DNA from: Gemmatimonadota bacterium
Lineage (GTDB): Bacteria > Gemmatimonadota > Gemmatimonadetes > Longimicrobiales > Gaopeijiaceae
Direction: 5' to 3'
Length of the DNA: 44,178 bases
Assembly (NCBI GenBank): GCA_007121555.1
Contig: SKKH01000200.1
Location: 1-44,178, forward strand
Shown: positions 7,099-17,977 of the stretch, one piece after another
Layout of the letters: every line of letters starts with the position of its first letter
How positions within the stretch are numbered: position 1 is the first letter of the stretch
The notes under the pieces: model-generated
Told to the model about the DNA's origin: nothing
Seen by the model: the letters and a program-made list of their open reading frames with translations, nothing else
The model's database searches: none
Made by a program: the position numbers and the translations under genes

Positions 7099-9347
7099 GC
7101 CGAGTCTCGATCCTCCTGCTGGGCCTTCTCCTCGTCGGTCTGTCCCTGTTCATGACCGGTGAGCTCGAGGCTCAGACTCCGACCAGGCCCGAGGTCACCT
7201 CCCTGCGGTTCGAGGGGAACGAGACCTTTCCCGACCGGATGCTCCGGAACGCCATCATCACCCGGGAGTCTTCCTGTCGCTCGTTCATTCTGGCCCCCTT
7301 CTGCTGGGGAGGGGCCGAGTTTGCCGAGGACCGAGCCTTCCTGACGCCCCGGACCTTCCGCGACGACTACGCACGGGTCCAGCTCTTCTACTACGTACGG
7401 GGATTCCGCCAGGCCCAGGTCGACACGGTCATGGACCGCTCGGCCGAGAACCAGGTGTCGATCACCTACCTGATCGATGAGGGGCGTCCGATCCGGATCA
7501 CTGAGATGCGGATCACCGGGTTCGAGGGCGACGCCCGGGCGGGTCTGGCCGACAACCTCCCCATCCAGGAGGGGGAGCCGCTGGACCTCACCCGCCTGGA
7601 CTTCGCCCGGGACACCCTCACGCAGCGGATGAGGGACCGCGGTTATGCCCACACCGATGTGCTCCGGAACATCGATATCGACCTCGTGAGCTACGAGGCC
7701 CAGGTGGAGTTCGACGTCTTCAGCGGGCCCTTCTCCCGCTTCGGTGAGATCCAGATCGAAGGGAACGAGAAGGTCAGCGAATCGGTGATCCGCCGGATGC
7801 TCCCCTTCCAGGAAGGGTTCCAGTACAGCCAGGCCGCGATCTACGAGGCCCAGCGCAACATCTACAACCTGGAGATCTTCCGACACGCCTCGATCCAGCA
7901 GGATCTGGATCACCAGCCGGACAGCCTGGTGCCCCTCCGGGTGCAGGTGAACGAGGGCGACGCCCACCGCGTCCGGATGGGGGGCGGCTGGAACACCGCC
8001 GAGTGCTTCACCGCCGAGAGCCGCTGGTCGTCCAGGAACTTCCAGGGAGGCGCGCGACGCCTCGTGCTCCGGGGTGGACTCTCGAACCTGGGGACGCCCC
8101 AGCTGGAAGATTCCATCTGTTCCGGGGCGGGTTCCGAGGAGTTCGGAGACCTGAACTGGGTCGTCTCGGCCGATTTCACGCAGCCCTTCCTGATGTCTCC
8201 CCGCAACGCCCTGTCCGCCTCGATCTTCGCCGAGCGCCAGTCCCTGCAGGATGTCTTCGTCCGCCAGGCGCTGGGGCTCAACCTGACGCTCACGCGGAAC
8301 ATCGGTCGGGGGAACCCTCTCTCCCTCTTCTACCGCCCTCAGCTGGCCCGTCTGGAGGCCGCCGAGGTCTTCTTCTGCACGAGCTTCCTGGTGTGTGACC
8401 CCCAGGAGATCGACATCCTCCAGGATTTCAACCTCCTGGCGCCGGTCGGCGTCTCCTTTTCCCGGGATCGAACGAATCGAGGGTTTTCTCCCACCGCCGG
8501 GTATACCGTTCTGGTCGACCTCGAGCACGCCTCGGCGGTCACCGGGTCGGAGTTCGACTACGAACGGATCGTGGCCGAGACCACCCGCTTCCTCGAGATC
8601 ACAAGCGATGTGGTGGTGGCGGGTCGGATTCGAGGTGGCTGGCTCGGGGCCGGGCGCTTCCGGGGGCTCGAGGGGACGGATGGAGGCCCGACGCCTCGGA
8701 TCGCCCACCCCCAGAAGCGCTTCTACGCCGGCGGAGCGAACTCGGTGCGAGGCTACGCCCAGAACCAGCTGGGTCCCGAGGTCCTCTCCGTCGAGGTCGA
8801 CGAACTCATCTTCCCCCGGGAGGAAGGAATGGATCCGGTCTGCGGACCCGAAGCGGTGGCGGAACTGTCGTGTGACGCTGCGGGGTTGGACCAGGATCGG
8901 TTCTTCGTGCGTCCCACCGGGGGAGGGAATCTCCTGGAGGGCAATGTGGAGCTTCGTTTCCCCGTGCTTCAGCCCCACCTCCGGGGCGGTGCCTTCGTCG
9001 ACTTCGGCCAGGTGTGGGATTCCTCGGCGGGGATCTCCCTGGGCGAGCTGGTGATGACTCCGGGCCTCGGCCTCCGCTACAGCACGCCCATTGGTCCGGT
9101 CCGGGTGGACCTGGCCTACCGCCCACGGAGGTCGGAGCGGGTCCGGGTCATCACCTCGGGTCTCCGGGCCTTCGACCCCGACCGGGATCGCGCGGGCGAC
9201 CGGATCGTAGGACCGGACGGTGAGACGATCGACTGGGTACGGCTGGATGAACTGGCGCTCCTGGAACCCCGGTATCTCCTGGAGGACGACCCCGGCTTCT
9301 CATGGCGGCGCCTCCAGCTTCATTTCTCCATCGGGCAGGCGTTCTGA
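7095..9347 (+). CDS. Omp85-family outer-membrane protein, TamA-like
   Basis: A 750-residue outer-membrane beta-barrel insertase with a signal peptide (about residues 1-27, ending LEAQ), three POTRA domains (about 33-115, 116-200, 212-290) and a C-terminal 16-strand barrel. The Omp85 lid-lock motif is V551-RGY, preceded by the FYAGGANS loop. Three POTRA domains plus an adjacent tamB gene point to TamA rather than BamA, which usually has five, although some phyla carry shortened BamA, so this is inference. Its ATG overlaps the stop of the phosphoesterase. tamB begins 2 bases after its stop codon. Confidence 0.9.
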   Translation: MSRVSILLLGLLLVGLSLFMTGELEAQTPTRPEVTSLRFEGNETFPDRMLRNAIITRESSCRSFILAPFCWGGAEFAEDRAFLTPRTFRDDYARVQLFYYVRGFRQAQVDTVMDRSAENQVSITYLIDEGRPIRITEMRITGFEGDARAGLADNLPIQEGEPLDLTRLDFARDTLTQRMRDRGYAHTDVLRNIDIDLVSYEAQVEFDVFSGPFSRFGEIQIEGNEKVSESVIRRMLPFQEGFQYSQAAIYEAQRNIYNLEIFRHASIQQDLDHQPDSLVPLRVQVNEGDAHRVRMGGGWNTAECFTAESRWSSRNFQGGARRLVLRGGLSNLGTPQLEDSICSGAGSEEFGDLNWVVSADFTQPFLMSPRNALSASIFAERQSLQDVFVRQALGLNLTLTRNIGRGNPLSLFYRPQLARLEAAEVFFCTSFLVCDPQEIDILQDFNLLAPVGVSFSRDRTNRGFSPTAGYTVLVDLEHASAVTGSEFDYERIVAETTRFLEITSDVVVAGRIRGGWLGAGRFRGLEGTDGGPTPRIAHPQKRFYAGGANSVRGYAQNQLGPEVLSVEVDELIFPREEGMDPVCGPEAVAELSCDAAGLDQDRFFVRPTGGGNLLEGNVELRFPVLQPHLRGGAFVDFGQVWDSSAGISLGELVMTPGLGLRYSTPIGPVRVDLAYRPRRSERVRVITSGLRAFDPDRDRAGDRIVGPDGETIDWVRLDELALLEPRYLLEDDPGFSWRRLQLHFSIGQAF

Positions 9348-9349
9348 TC

Positions 9350-12300
9350 ATGGCCAGGACCTTCATGAAGGTCGCCGGATGGGGTGCGGGCGTGTTGGTC
9401 CTGCTCCTCCTGGTGGTGGGCCTCCTGGTCTACATGGTCCTCCAGACCCGTCCGGGCCACAACTTCCTCCTCCGCACGGCCCTCAACCAGGCCCCCGCCT
9501 TCATCAACGGTGATCTCCAGGTGGCCTCCCTCCGCTCCGATGGACTGCTTCGGGGGTTCTCCCTCCACGGGGTGTCCATCGATGACCATCGGGGACGCCC
9601 ATTCCTCGAGGCCGATTCGGTGCGGGTTCGCTACTCGGCCCGGGATTTCCTGGACCGCCGCGTGGAGTTCAGCTCCGCCGACCTCTGGGGCGCCCGGATC
9701 GTGGTGGAGATCCTGCACGGCGATGCCGAGTCCAATGTGGCGCGGATCTTCGTCCCGGACGAACCGGACGTTCCCGAGGAGGAGGCGACGGGACTCACCG
9801 TTCTCCTCCGGAACGTCTCGCTCCACGACTCCGAGTTCCTTCTGCGGCTGCCCCTGGAGGCGGATGAGGCCCCGCCCCGGATGATCGCGGAGACGGTGCC
9901 CGGCATCGAGGGTCTCCACCTCAGGTATCACTTCACCGATATCGATGCGCAGATGCCCGAGCTGGATCTCCTGCGCCCCGGAGGAGGGGGGGAGCGGATC
10001 GAGGTGGATCGGATGTCGCTGGTGGGCCAGGTCTTCGACGATCCGTTCGAACTCGCGGACCTGCGAGGCACCATCGTCCGGGAAGGGACTCGACTCACCC
10101 TGGATCTGGACAGACTCTGGCTTCCCGGAACCGAGACGTCGGGGCTCGTGGCCCTGGACTGGGGCGACCTGGAGGAGGGGCTGAACCTGGACGTGGAGCT
10201 CGAGGCTCCGGTGGTCCAGCTGGCCGACCTCCAGTGGCTCGAGCCCAGGATTCCTCAGGGGGAAGGACGTCTGGACCTCAGCGTCCAGGGCCCCGTCGAC
10301 CGCTCCCAGTGGCGGCTGTCCGACGTCGATCTCACAGTGGGCGAGTCCCGTCTTCGAGGGCGGGTGGGCATGGATCTGGGCGACGCGCTCCGTCTGGTGG
10401 ACACCCAGGTGGAGGCCCTCCCGCTCCATCTCTCCCTCCTGGACCCCTGGCTGGAGGAGCCGGTGCCGGTCCAGGGGCGGGTCGAGGGCAGGCTGGCGGT
10501 GTCCGGCCCCCTCGCGGGCCTGACCGTGGACGGCGAGGTCACCTACGACGATCCAGACGGAGGGATCCCCCCGTCCACCGTGGCGCTCTCCGGAGGGATC
10601 TCACTGGGTGAGGAGCTGGAGGCCCGGAGCCTGTCGGTCCGGATCGACCCCCTCCGGTACGGTACCCTTCGAGCGTTCGCGCCCGACCTCGAGGTCGAGG
10701 GAGAAGGGTCTGTCCAGATGGAACTCTCGGGTGGGATGGCCTCGAGCCTCACCCTGACCGCGGAGCTGGTGCACGCGCCTTCGGAGGGCCAGAACCGGTC
10801 CCGGCTGCTCGCGTCCGGAACCGTTCGCCAGCTCGACGGGAGCTGGGTCCTGGACCTGGACGGAAACCTGGACCCCCTTGATCTGGACGGCCTGGCCCTG
10901 GGGTTGAACCAGGAACTCCCCATCTCGGGGGAGCTCACAGGTCCAGTACGCCTGGCCGGCGCTCTCGAGGATCTGTCCGTGCAGGGCAACCTCTCCACTC
11001 CCGCCGGAAGGGTCGAAGCCCAGGGGAGGCTGAACGCCCTGGATCCCGCCTCTCGCTACCAGATCGCCGGAGACGTGCAGGACTTCGCCCTGCACCGACT
11101 CCTCCCGGATCTGCCCGAACCGACCCGGATGACCGGCGCCTTCTCCATCGACGGCTCGGGCATCACCCTGGAGACGGTGGAGGGCACGGCCCTTATCGAG
11201 CTCACCGCGCTGACGGTGGGGGGAGCCGAGGCCGACGAGTTCACCACACGTCTGGCGGCTCGCGGCGGTCGCCTCGTGGTGGACAGCCTCAACCTCCGGT
11301 CGCCCCTCGTGAAGCTGGTCGGCGAAGGAAGCCTGGGGCTTCGCGCCGATTCCGAGCCGGGTGAAGTGCAGGTGGCGTGGGAGGTCGAGTCGCTGGAGGC
11401 GTTCCGGCCCCTTCTCATGGGCGATACGGTGATCGCCGGTGACACCCTCACCGCCATCGAGCGTCTGGACCTGAGGATGCAGGGGATCGATCCGGACACC
11501 CTGCCTGCGGCGATGGCGGTGGCCCTGGACGGCCAGGCCGAGGGGATGCTGAACCTGAGGGGGACCTTCCAGGACCTGACCGGCGACGGGACGATGCAGG
11601 CCCGGACGCTCCTCTACGGACCGTATGCGCTGGACCAGGCCCAGGTCGACTTCACCGGCTGGTTCCAGGACAGAGCCGCCTGGGGGGTCGAGGGGGAGGG
11701 GAGCCTCGAGGGCCTCGTCCTGGGCGACCAGAGCCTCGAATCGCTGGAAGGGGTGCTCTCCTACAGCCCCGGGGCGGGAGAGGCCCGGCTCGCCCTGCGC
11801 CGAGACGAGATGCAGGCCTACCGGGTGGGGGGCACCTTCGTGACCGACAGCCTCGGGGTCGGGGTGGCCCTGGACGAGTTCACCCTGGATCTGGAAGACG
11901 TGGCCTGGTCGCTGGCCCGGGAGGCGAGTCTTCGGCTGGAGGGGCGGACCCTGACCGTGGACACTCTCCGCCTGACCCGCCCGGCCCTGGAAGAGGATGT
12001 GCCGGGGCGGACCGGGGCCCGGATCGAGGCTCGGGGGACCGTGTCCCTGGAAGGGGAATCGGAGTTTCGGATGGAGGCGGAAGGAGCTGACATCCATCGG
12101 CTGGCCACCATCTTCGGGATGGTGGATCCGCCCCAGGGCTTCCTCGACCTGGAGCTGGACCTCCTGGGACCCTACGACGATCCTCAGCTCCAGGGACACT
12201 TCATCCTCCGCGAGCTCCTGACCGGAGAAACCCTCCTCTCCAGGGTCGAGGGAACCCTGGACTACCGGGGACGGCTGGCCCGGGCCGAGCTCATGGCGGA

Positions 12301-13843
12301 CATGGACGGGCGCCGGCTCCTCACCGTCCAGGGTCGAGTGCCCGTGGACCTGGCCCTCCAGGAGGTGGAGGACCGTTTCCTGGATCGGAACCTCGAGATC
12401 GACGCCCAGATCGATTCCTTTCCGGCTGCGTCGGCCCTGGCCTTTCTGGAGGTCCTGGAAGGGGTGGAGGGAGTGCTGGACGGGCATCTCCGGTTCCGGG
12501 GCACCCCGGGTGATCTTCGGCCCTCAGGCGAGGTGGCCCTCGGTTCGGGAGCCGTCTCCCTCCCGGAGTTGGGGCTTCGGATCACCGGAATCGGGGGGAC
12601 CCTCAGCGTCCGGGAAGATCAGACCGTGGTGGTGAACGCCGAGGCGCGGGCCGGGGGGACCGCCCGGGTCGAGGGTACGATTTCTCTGGAAGACATCACG
12701 GACGCCGGCTTCGACCTCCGGATCCGGGCCTCGAATTTCCAGGCCGTGGATCGCCGAGACCTCAACGCCAGGGTTGGAGGCGAGGTCACCCTCACCGGAA
12801 GCTTCACCGCCCCCCGGGTGGGTGGGGACGTCCGATTGGAGCAGGGGACGATCTTCGTGGAGGAGTTCGCCCGGACCGCCGAGGTGGTGGACCTGAGCGA
12901 CCCCTCCTTCTTCGACGTGGTGGATACCACGCTGGTGGCCACCCGACCGGCGCTGGAGGCCGCGCAGAATCCCTTCATGCAGAACCTCCGGGTCGATGTG
13001 GACCTGATCCTCCAGAGGGATGTGTGGCTGCGCAGTCGTGAGATGAATGTGGAGATGGGAGGCGAACTCATCGTCACCTTCGATCGACCCCGTCGGGAGA
13101 TCCTGCTCGTGGGGACGCTGGAGGCGATCCGAGGCTCCTATTCCGCCTTCGGCCGTCAATTCCAGGTGCAGGAAGGAGTGGTGGAGTTCGTGGGGACCCC
13201 CGGGATCGATCCGGCACTGGACATCCAGGCGGTGCATCGTCTGCGCAGGGAAGGGGGAGAGCCGCTGGACATCGTGGCCAACGTGGGCGGCTCTCTCACG
13301 AACCTGAGGGTGGATCTCTCCAGCGACTCCCAGCCGCCGATCGGTCAGTCCGACCTGATCAGCTACCTGGTCTTCGGGCGCCCATCGTTTGCGTTGGCGG
13401 GCGGAGAGAGGTCGATTCTGGAGGGCGCGGCCGGCGCCGGGGTGAGCGTGGGTGTGGGGGCGATCGCCACCCAGCTCGGCCAGGTCGTGGCGCAGCAGTT
13501 CGGGGTGGACTACTTCACGATCACCCAGACCCGAGAGGCCGGGGGGCTCCAGTCGGCCGCGGGAATTTCCGGGACCTTCGCCGATACCCAGATCGAGGTG
13601 GGGCAGTACGTGGCCGACAACCTCTTCCTGGCCCTCACCCTCCGTCCCCTCACCGGACTGGGGGCGCGGGCCTCGACCCAGTTCCCCGGCGCTCGCCTGG
13701 AGTGGCGCTTCTCCGACTCCTGGACGGTGGAGAGCTTTCTGGAAGACCGCTTCGCCCGGGAGGCGGCCTCTGGCTTCGGAGAGCTGGGTCTTCGTCTCGA
13801 CAAGGTCCTGGGTCTGAGCATCTACCGGGAGTGGGGCTACTGA
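9350..13843 (+). CDS. tamB: TamB-like translocation and assembly module / AsmA-like lipid-bridge protein
   Basis: About 1497 residues with a single N-terminal membrane anchor (about 7-29) followed by a very long repetitive beta-rich region and a C-terminal DUF490/TamB domain (roughly the last 330 residues). The domain contains the hallmark series around the RGSYSAFGR and VEFVGTPGIDPALDIQA segments and ends in a barrel-like signature. TamB bridges the inner membrane to Omp85 in the outer membrane. It is implicated in autotransporter assembly and, with other AsmA-like proteins, in phospholipid transport. An in-frame ATG at 9302 lies inside the omp85 gene. ATG 9350 gives a better anchor and sits just after the omp85 stop. 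Confidence 0.92.
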   Translation: MARTFMKVAGWGAGVLVLLLLVVGLLVYMVLQTRPGHNFLLRTALNQAPAFINGDLQVASLRSDGLLRGFSLHGVSIDDHRGRPFLEADSVRVRYSARDFLDRRVEFSSADLWGARIVVEILHGDAESNVARIFVPDEPDVPEEEATGLTVLLRNVSLHDSEFLLRLPLEADEAPPRMIAETVPGIEGLHLRYHFTDIDAQMPELDLLRPGGGGERIEVDRMSLVGQVFDDPFELADLRGTIVREGTRLTLDLDRLWLPGTETSGLVALDWGDLEEGLNLDVELEAPVVQLADLQWLEPRIPQGEGRLDLSVQGPVDRSQWRLSDVDLTVGESRLRGRVGMDLGDALRLVDTQVEALPLHLSLLDPWLEEPVPVQGRVEGRLAVSGPLAGLTVDGEVTYDDPDGGIPPSTVALSGGISLGEELEARSLSVRIDPLRYGTLRAFAPDLEVEGEGSVQMELSGGMASSLTLTAELVHAPSEGQNRSRLLASGTVRQLDGSWVLDLDGNLDPLDLDGLALGLNQELPISGELTGPVRLAGALEDLSVQGNLSTPAGRVEAQGRLNALDPASRYQIAGDVQDFALHRLLPDLPEPTRMTGAFSIDGSGITLETVEGTALIELTALTVGGAEADEFTTRLAARGGRLVVDSLNLRSPLVKLVGEGSLGLRADSEPGEVQVAWEVESLEAFRPLLMGDTVIAGDTLTAIERLDLRMQGIDPDTLPAAMAVALDGQAEGMLNLRGTFQDLTGDGTMQARTLLYGPYALDQAQVDFTGWFQDRAAWGVEGEGSLEGLVLGDQSLESLEGVLSYSPGAGEARLALRRDEMQAYRVGGTFVTDSLGVGVALDEFTLDLEDVAWSLAREASLRLEGRTLTVDTLRLTRPALEEDVPGRTGARIEARGTVSLEGESEFRMEAEGADIHRLATIFGMVDPPQGFLDLELDLLGPYDDPQLQGHFILRELLTGETLLSRVEGTLDYRGRLARAELMADMDGRRLLTVQGRVPVDLALQEVEDRFLDRNLEIDAQIDSFPAASALAFLEVLEGVEGVLDGHLRFRGTPGDLRPSGEVALGSGAVSLPELGLRITGIGGTLSVREDQTVVVNAEARAGGTARVEGTISLEDITDAGFDLRIRASNFQAVDRRDLNARVGGEVTLTGSFTAPRVGGDVRLEQGTIFVEEFARTAEVVDLSDPSFFDVVDTTLVATRPALEAAQNPFMQNLRVDVDLILQRDVWLRSREMNVEMGGELIVTFDRPRREILLVGTLEAIRGSYSAFGRQFQVQEGVVEFVGTPGIDPALDIQAVHRLRREGGEPLDIVANVGGSLTNLRVDLSSDSQPPIGQSDLISYLVFGRPSFALAGGERSILEGAAGAGVSVGVGAIATQLGQVVAQQFGVDYFTITQTREAGGLQSAAGISGTFADTQIEVGQYVADNLFLALTLRPLTGLGARASTQFPGARLEWRFSDSWTVESFLEDRFAREAASGFGELGLRLDKVLGLSIYREWGY

Positions 13844-13879
13844 GCCTCCGGGGGCTCGCGCGCGGTGGCGGCGCCGGCC

Positions 13880-13894
13880 GGGCACCGGGATTGC
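13880..13894 (+). promoter_or_regulatory. Possible sigma-54 promoter upstream of htpX
   Basis: GGGCACC-N4-TTGC reads close to the sigma-54 consensus TGGCACG-N4-TTGC, with GG (13881-13882) and GC (13893-13894) separated by exactly 10 bases. It deviates at the first and seventh positions. It lies about 108 bases before the htpX ATG in a 158-base intergenic region. GC-rich DNA produces such matches by chance, so support is moderate only. Confidence 0.35.
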
Positions 13895-14001
13895 GGTTCG
13901 GGGTAAAGAGATCTTCCGAGATTCGGTGGGGAGTCGGGCGGATACATCGCCCTCACTTCCCGAGCGAAATAGATGACGCAGAACCAAGGAATCGAGCAGC
14001 G

Positions 14002-14835
14002 ATGAATCAAGCCAAGGTCTTTCTACTCATGACCGGGCTCATGGTCTTCATGATCCTGGTCGGTGGCGCCATCGGTGGCGAACAGATGGCCATCATCTTC
14101 TTCGGCATCGCCCTGGTGATGAACGTGGGGATGTACTGGTTCAGCGACCGGGTGGTGCTGAAGATGTACAAGGCGAAGACGGTGAGTCGGGAGGATGCGC
14201 CCGAACTCTACGAGATGGTGGACCGTCTTCGTCAGCGGGCCGGTCTCCCCATGCCCACCGTGGCCATTGCGCCCCAGGAGCAGCCCAACGCCTTCGCCAC
14301 GGGGCGCAACCACAAGAACTCCGTGGTCTGTGTCACCGCCGGACTCCTCCGCCTCATGAACCGGGAGGAGCTGGAAGGGGTCATCGCCCACGAGTTGGCG
14401 CACATCGAGCACCGCCACATGCTGGTCTCCACCATCGCCGCGGCCATGGCCGGTGCCATCGTGATGATCGCGAGGTGGGGCATCTTCTTCGGGGACAGGG
14501 ACCGGAACCTGGTGGTCATGCTCCTCCTCATGATCCTCGCCCCCCTGGCCGCCATGATCGTGAAGGGGGCGATTTCTCGGACGAACGAGTTTCAGGCCGA
14601 CGCCACCGGAGCGAAGATCGCCGGCAGCCCCGATGGGCTGGCCAACGCGCTCCGGCGCCTGGAGGGCTACGCCGAGCGGATCCCCATGGACGTGAACCAG
14701 GCCGGGGCTTCACTGGCCATCGTCAACCCGCTGAGGGGGAAGGATGCCCTGGGAGCCATGGGCCGCCTCTTCTCGACCCACCCCCCGACCGAGGACCGCA
14801 TCGCCGCGTTGCAAGAGCTGAAGGGCACGTATTAG
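14002..14835 (+). CDS. htpX: HtpX M48-family membrane zinc protease
   Basis: Inner-membrane metalloprotease that degrades misfolded membrane proteins alongside FtsH. It has 277 residues, with two N-terminal transmembrane helices (about 5-22 and 28-46), the zinc motif HELAH (H130, E131, H134), two further helices after it and the third-ligand segment [11 protein letters not shown]. The frame extends upstream into tamB, but the family start [10 protein letters not shown] matches ATG 14002, which has AAGGA at 11-base spacing. uvrA starts 4 bases after its stop. A sigma-54-like element lies about 110 bases upstream. Confidence 0.94.
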   Translation: MNQAKVFLLMTGLMVFMILVGGAIGGEQMAIIFFGIALVMNVGMYWFSDRVVLKMYKAKTVSREDAPELYEMVDRLRQRAGLPMPTVAIAPQEQPNAFATGRNHKNSVVCVTAGLLRLMNREELEGVIAHELAHIEHRHMLVSTIAAAMAGAIVMIARWGIFFGDRDRNLVVMLLLMILAPLAAMIVKGAISRTNEFQADATGAKIAGSPDGLANALRRLEGYAERIPMDVNQAGASLAIVNPLRGKDALGAMGRLFSTHPPTEDRIAALQELKGTY

Positions 14836-14839
14836 TTCG

Positions 14840-17734
14840 ATGCCGTCCGAGTCGCTCATCGTCCGGGGAGCCCGGGAACACAACCTCCAGAACATCTCCC
14901 TCGAGCTTCCCCGCGAGGGCCTCGTGGTCATCACAGGGATCTCCGGCTCGGGCAAGTCCTCGCTGGCCTTCGATACCATCTACGCCGAGGGGCAGCGGCG
15001 GTACGTCGAGTCCCTGTCGGCCTATGCACGACAGTTCCTGGGCCTCATGGAGAAGCCCGACGTCGACGCCATCGAAGGCCTGTCGCCGGCGATCTCCATC
15101 GAGCAGAAGACGATCTCCCGGAACCCCCGGTCCACGGTGGGCACCGTCACCGAGGTCCACGACTACCTCCGCCTCCTCTGGGCCCGGGTTGGAACGCCCC
15201 ACTGTCCGGAGTGCGGAGAGCCGGTTCTCCGCCAGTCCGCCACCCAGATCGTGGACCGGCTCCTGGAGATGGAGGAGGGGTCCCGGGTCCAGATCCTGGC
15301 GCCCCTGGTCCGGGGTCGGAAGGGGGAGTTCCGCGATCTCTTCGAGCGGGCCCAAAAGGATGGCTTCGTCCGGGTGCGGGTCGATGGGAAGGTCTACGAC
15401 CTGAACGACCCCCCGACCCTGAATCGCTATGAGAACCACGACGTCTCGGTGGTGGTGGACCGGCTTGTGATCCGGGAGCGGGACCGGGCCCGGATCGCCG
15501 ATTCGGTGGAGACGGCCCTTCGCAGCGCCGACGGACTGGTGGAGGTCCTGGAGCACGGGAAGAACGGTGACGAGGGACTCCATGTCTTCTCCGAACGCTA
15601 CGCCTGCGTGGGATGCGGCACCTCGCTCCCCGAGATGGAACCCCGTCAGTTCTCCTTCAACTCCCCCTACGGCGCGTGCCCCGAGTGCGACGGCCTGGGA
15701 ACCCGGAGGGAGGTGAGTGCCGACCTGGTGGTCGGGGACGTCTCCCACTCCATCCTGGACGGGGTGATCCTCCCCTGGGGTGAGCCCTCGGGCCACCTCA
15801 AGCGCTCCATCCTGCCCGGTCTTTCCCAGGCCTACGAGTTCGACCCTGCCGCTTCCTGGGAGAAGCTGCGCCCGGAGGTCCGGGAGGCCATCCTCTTCGG
15901 GTCGGGGAAGATGAAGATCCAGTTCCCCTACCGGAGAAAGGGGAAGGACCGGAGCTACACCGAGCCCTGGGAAGGGGTGGTGGCCCGGGTGGACCGGCGC
16001 TACCGGGAGACCTCCTCCGATCCGATCCGGGACCAGCTTTCCCGGTTCATGTCCGTGCTTCCCTGCGGGGTCTGTGGGGGGGCTCGCCTCCGGCCGGAGT
16101 CGCTGGCGGTCACCGTGGGCGGAGCCTCGCTGGGCCAGGTGTCGGAGATGTCCATCGGTCGGGCCGTGGAGTTCTTCGAGGAGCTTCCGGTGGAAGGAGA
16201 AGGATCCGACGAGTCGCGCCGAAACGGAAACACTCCGGCGCTTCCCGCCCGGATCGCGGGCCCCATCCTCAAGGAGGTTCGGGACCGGCTCCACTTCCTC
16301 CGGGATGTGGGGCTCCAGTACCTGACCCTGGGGCGCTCGGCCCAGAGCCTCTCGGGAGGTGAGGGGCAGCGCATCCGCCTCGCCACCCAGATCGGAAGTC
16401 GACTGGTCGGGGTGCTCTACGTGCTGGACGAACCCTCCATCGGGCTTCATCAGCGAGACAACGAGCGCCTCCTGGGGACGCTTCGAGCGCTCCGGGATCT
16501 GGGGAACACGGTCCTGGTGGTGGAGCACGACGAGGATACGATCCGGGCGGCCGACTGGGTGGTGGACCTGGGTCCGGGCGCCGGACGCCACGGAGGCCAT
16601 GTGGTGGCCGCCGGACCGGTGCAGGAGGTCGTGGCCTCTGAGGCTTCGCTCACCGGGGCCTACCTCCGACGGGACCGGACCATCCCCATGCCCGAGACGC
16701 GCAGATCCCCGGACCCGGACCGCTTCCTCGTCGTTCGGGGTGCCCGGGGACACAACCTGCAGGCGGTGGACGCCGCCTTCCCCCTGGGCTGCTTCATCTG
16801 CGTCACCGGTGTCTCGGGGTCGGGCAAGTCCTCGCTCGTGAACGAGACCCTCTACCGAGCGTTGGCGCGTCACTTCTACGGTTCCAGGGACCTACCCCTG
16901 GCCTACGACGGGCTGGACGGCCTCGAACTGGTGGACAAGGTGATCGAGGTGGACCAGTCGCCCATCGGGCGGACGCCCCGGTCGAATCCCGCCACCTACA
17001 GCGGGGTGTTCACCCCCATCCGACAGCTCTTCTCCGACCTGCCTGAATCCCAGATGCGAGGCTACGCCCAGGGACGCTTCTCCTTCAATGTGAAGGGGGG
17101 GAGGTGCGAGGCCTGCTCCGGCGACGGGCTGGTCAAGATCGAAATGCACTTCCTTCCCGATGTCTACGTGCCCTGCGACGTGTGTCGGGGGCGCAGGTAC
17201 AACCGGGAGACCCTGGACGTCCACTACCGGGGCAAGAACATCGCCGATGTCCTGGCCATGACGGTGGACGAGGCGCTGGAGTTCTTTCATCCCGTTCCGA
17301 AGATCCGGTCCCGTCTTCAGACCCTCTCGGACGTGGGGCTGGGATACCTTCAGCTGGGGCAGTCGGCCACGACTCTTTCCGGAGGCGAAGCCCAGCGAGT
17401 CAAACTGGCCACCGAGCTGGCCAAGCGGGCCACCGGCGACACCCTCTACATCCTGGACGAACCCACCACCGGGCTCCACTTCGAGGACGTTCGCGCCCTC
17501 CTGGAGGTCCTGCATCGTCTGGTGGAGAAGGGGAACACCGTGATCGTCATCGAGCACAATCTTGAGGTGGTGAAGACCGCCGACTGGATTGTGGACCTGG
17601 GGCCGGAGGGCGGGGACGGGGGAGGCCGGATCGTAGCCGAGGGCACGCCCGAGGAGGTGGCGGCGAGCGGCGAGTCCCTCACCGGCCGATACCTGGATCA
17701 GGTGTTGGCCGACTCCGTGACGCTTCCGGCTTGA
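14840..17734 (+). CDS. uvrA: Excinuclease ABC subunit A
   Basis: DNA-damage sensor of nucleotide excision repair, a dimeric tandem ABC ATPase that loads UvrB. The 964 residues include Walker A1 at 33-41 (GISGSGKSS), the first zinc module CVGC...CPEC, signature [12 protein letters not shown], Walker A2 GVSGSGKSS, the second zinc module CEAC...CDVC and signature [12 protein letters not shown] followed by [11 protein letters not shown]. Every canonical element is intact. The ATG is 4 bases after htpX, an unusual pairing that suggests joint expression of stress and repair functions. A 243-base non-coding region follows. Confidence 0.97.
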   Translation: MPSESLIVRGAREHNLQNISLELPREGLVVITGISGSGKSSLAFDTIYAEGQRRYVESLSAYARQFLGLMEKPDVDAIEGLSPAISIEQKTISRNPRSTVGTVTEVHDYLRLLWARVGTPHCPECGEPVLRQSATQIVDRLLEMEEGSRVQILAPLVRGRKGEFRDLFERAQKDGFVRVRVDGKVYDLNDPPTLNRYENHDVSVVVDRLVIRERDRARIADSVETALRSADGLVEVLEHGKNGDEGLHVFSERYACVGCGTSLPEMEPRQFSFNSPYGACPECDGLGTRREVSADLVVGDVSHSILDGVILPWGEPSGHLKRSILPGLSQAYEFDPAASWEKLRPEVREAILFGSGKMKIQFPYRRKGKDRSYTEPWEGVVARVDRRYRETSSDPIRDQLSRFMSVLPCGVCGGARLRPESLAVTVGGASLGQVSEMSIGRAVEFFEELPVEGEGSDESRRNGNTPALPARIAGPILKEVRDRLHFLRDVGLQYLTLGRSAQSLSGGEGQRIRLATQIGSRLVGVLYVLDEPSIGLHQRDNERLLGTLRALRDLGNTVLVVEHDEDTIRAADWVVDLGPGAGRHGGHVVAAGPVQEVVASEASLTGAYLRRDRTIPMPETRRSPDPDRFLVVRGARGHNLQAVDAAFPLGCFICVTGVSGSGKSSLVNETLYRALARHFYGSRDLPLAYDGLDGLELVDKVIEVDQSPIGRTPRSNPATYSGVFTPIRQLFSDLPESQMRGYAQGRFSFNVKGGRCEACSGDGLVKIEMHFLPDVYVPCDVCRGRRYNRETLDVHYRGKNIADVLAMTVDEALEFFHPVPKIRSRLQTLSDVGLGYLQLGQSATTLSGGEAQRVKLATELAKRATGDTLYILDEPTTGLHFEDVRALLEVLHRLVEKGNTVIVIEHNLEVVKTADWIVDLGPEGGDGGGRIVAEGTPEEVAASGESLTGRYLDQVLADSVTLPA

Positions 17735-17800
17735 GGGGACCCGGGACCCGGGCGCAGGTGGAACGGATGCCCCGGTCGCGGCGAAGTATTAGACTGGGGA

Positions 17801-17831
17801 GGTGGGTCATCCTTCCGACGGTGGCTCATCC
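17801..17831 (+). repeat. Direct repeat pair in the ybjN-pspA leader
   Basis: GGTGGGTCATCC (17801-17812) recurs as GGTGGCTCATCC (17820-17831), 11 of 12 bases identical and 19 bases apart. The pair sits in the 243-base region between uvrA and the ybjN-like gene, just after a weak -10-like TATTAG (17788-17793). It could be an activator or repressor site. Apart from this I see no gene or RNA in the region. Confidence 0.35.
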
Positions 17832-17977
17832 CCTCTGCCGCAACGGGTCTGGAATCTTTCCCGGAGCGGGTTCGTAAGGAAGGGTGTCGAAGTGCTGCCC
17901 GCGGCGAGTTCACCGATGCGGTCGCACCGATCCTGTCACGGCCCCCCCATGGGTGGCCCCAGCCCAAGGGAGGTCAG

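Noticed and set aside
13702-14001. Upstream extension of the htpX frame into tamB
   Set aside because: The first 100 residues look like out-of-frame tamB and the conserved HtpX N-terminus starts at 14002.
17735-17977. Search for a sigma-54 promoter upstream of the ybjN-pspA pair
   Set aside because: No GG-N10-GC match with TGGC or TTGC context was found, so the E. coli-type phage-shock control is not supported.
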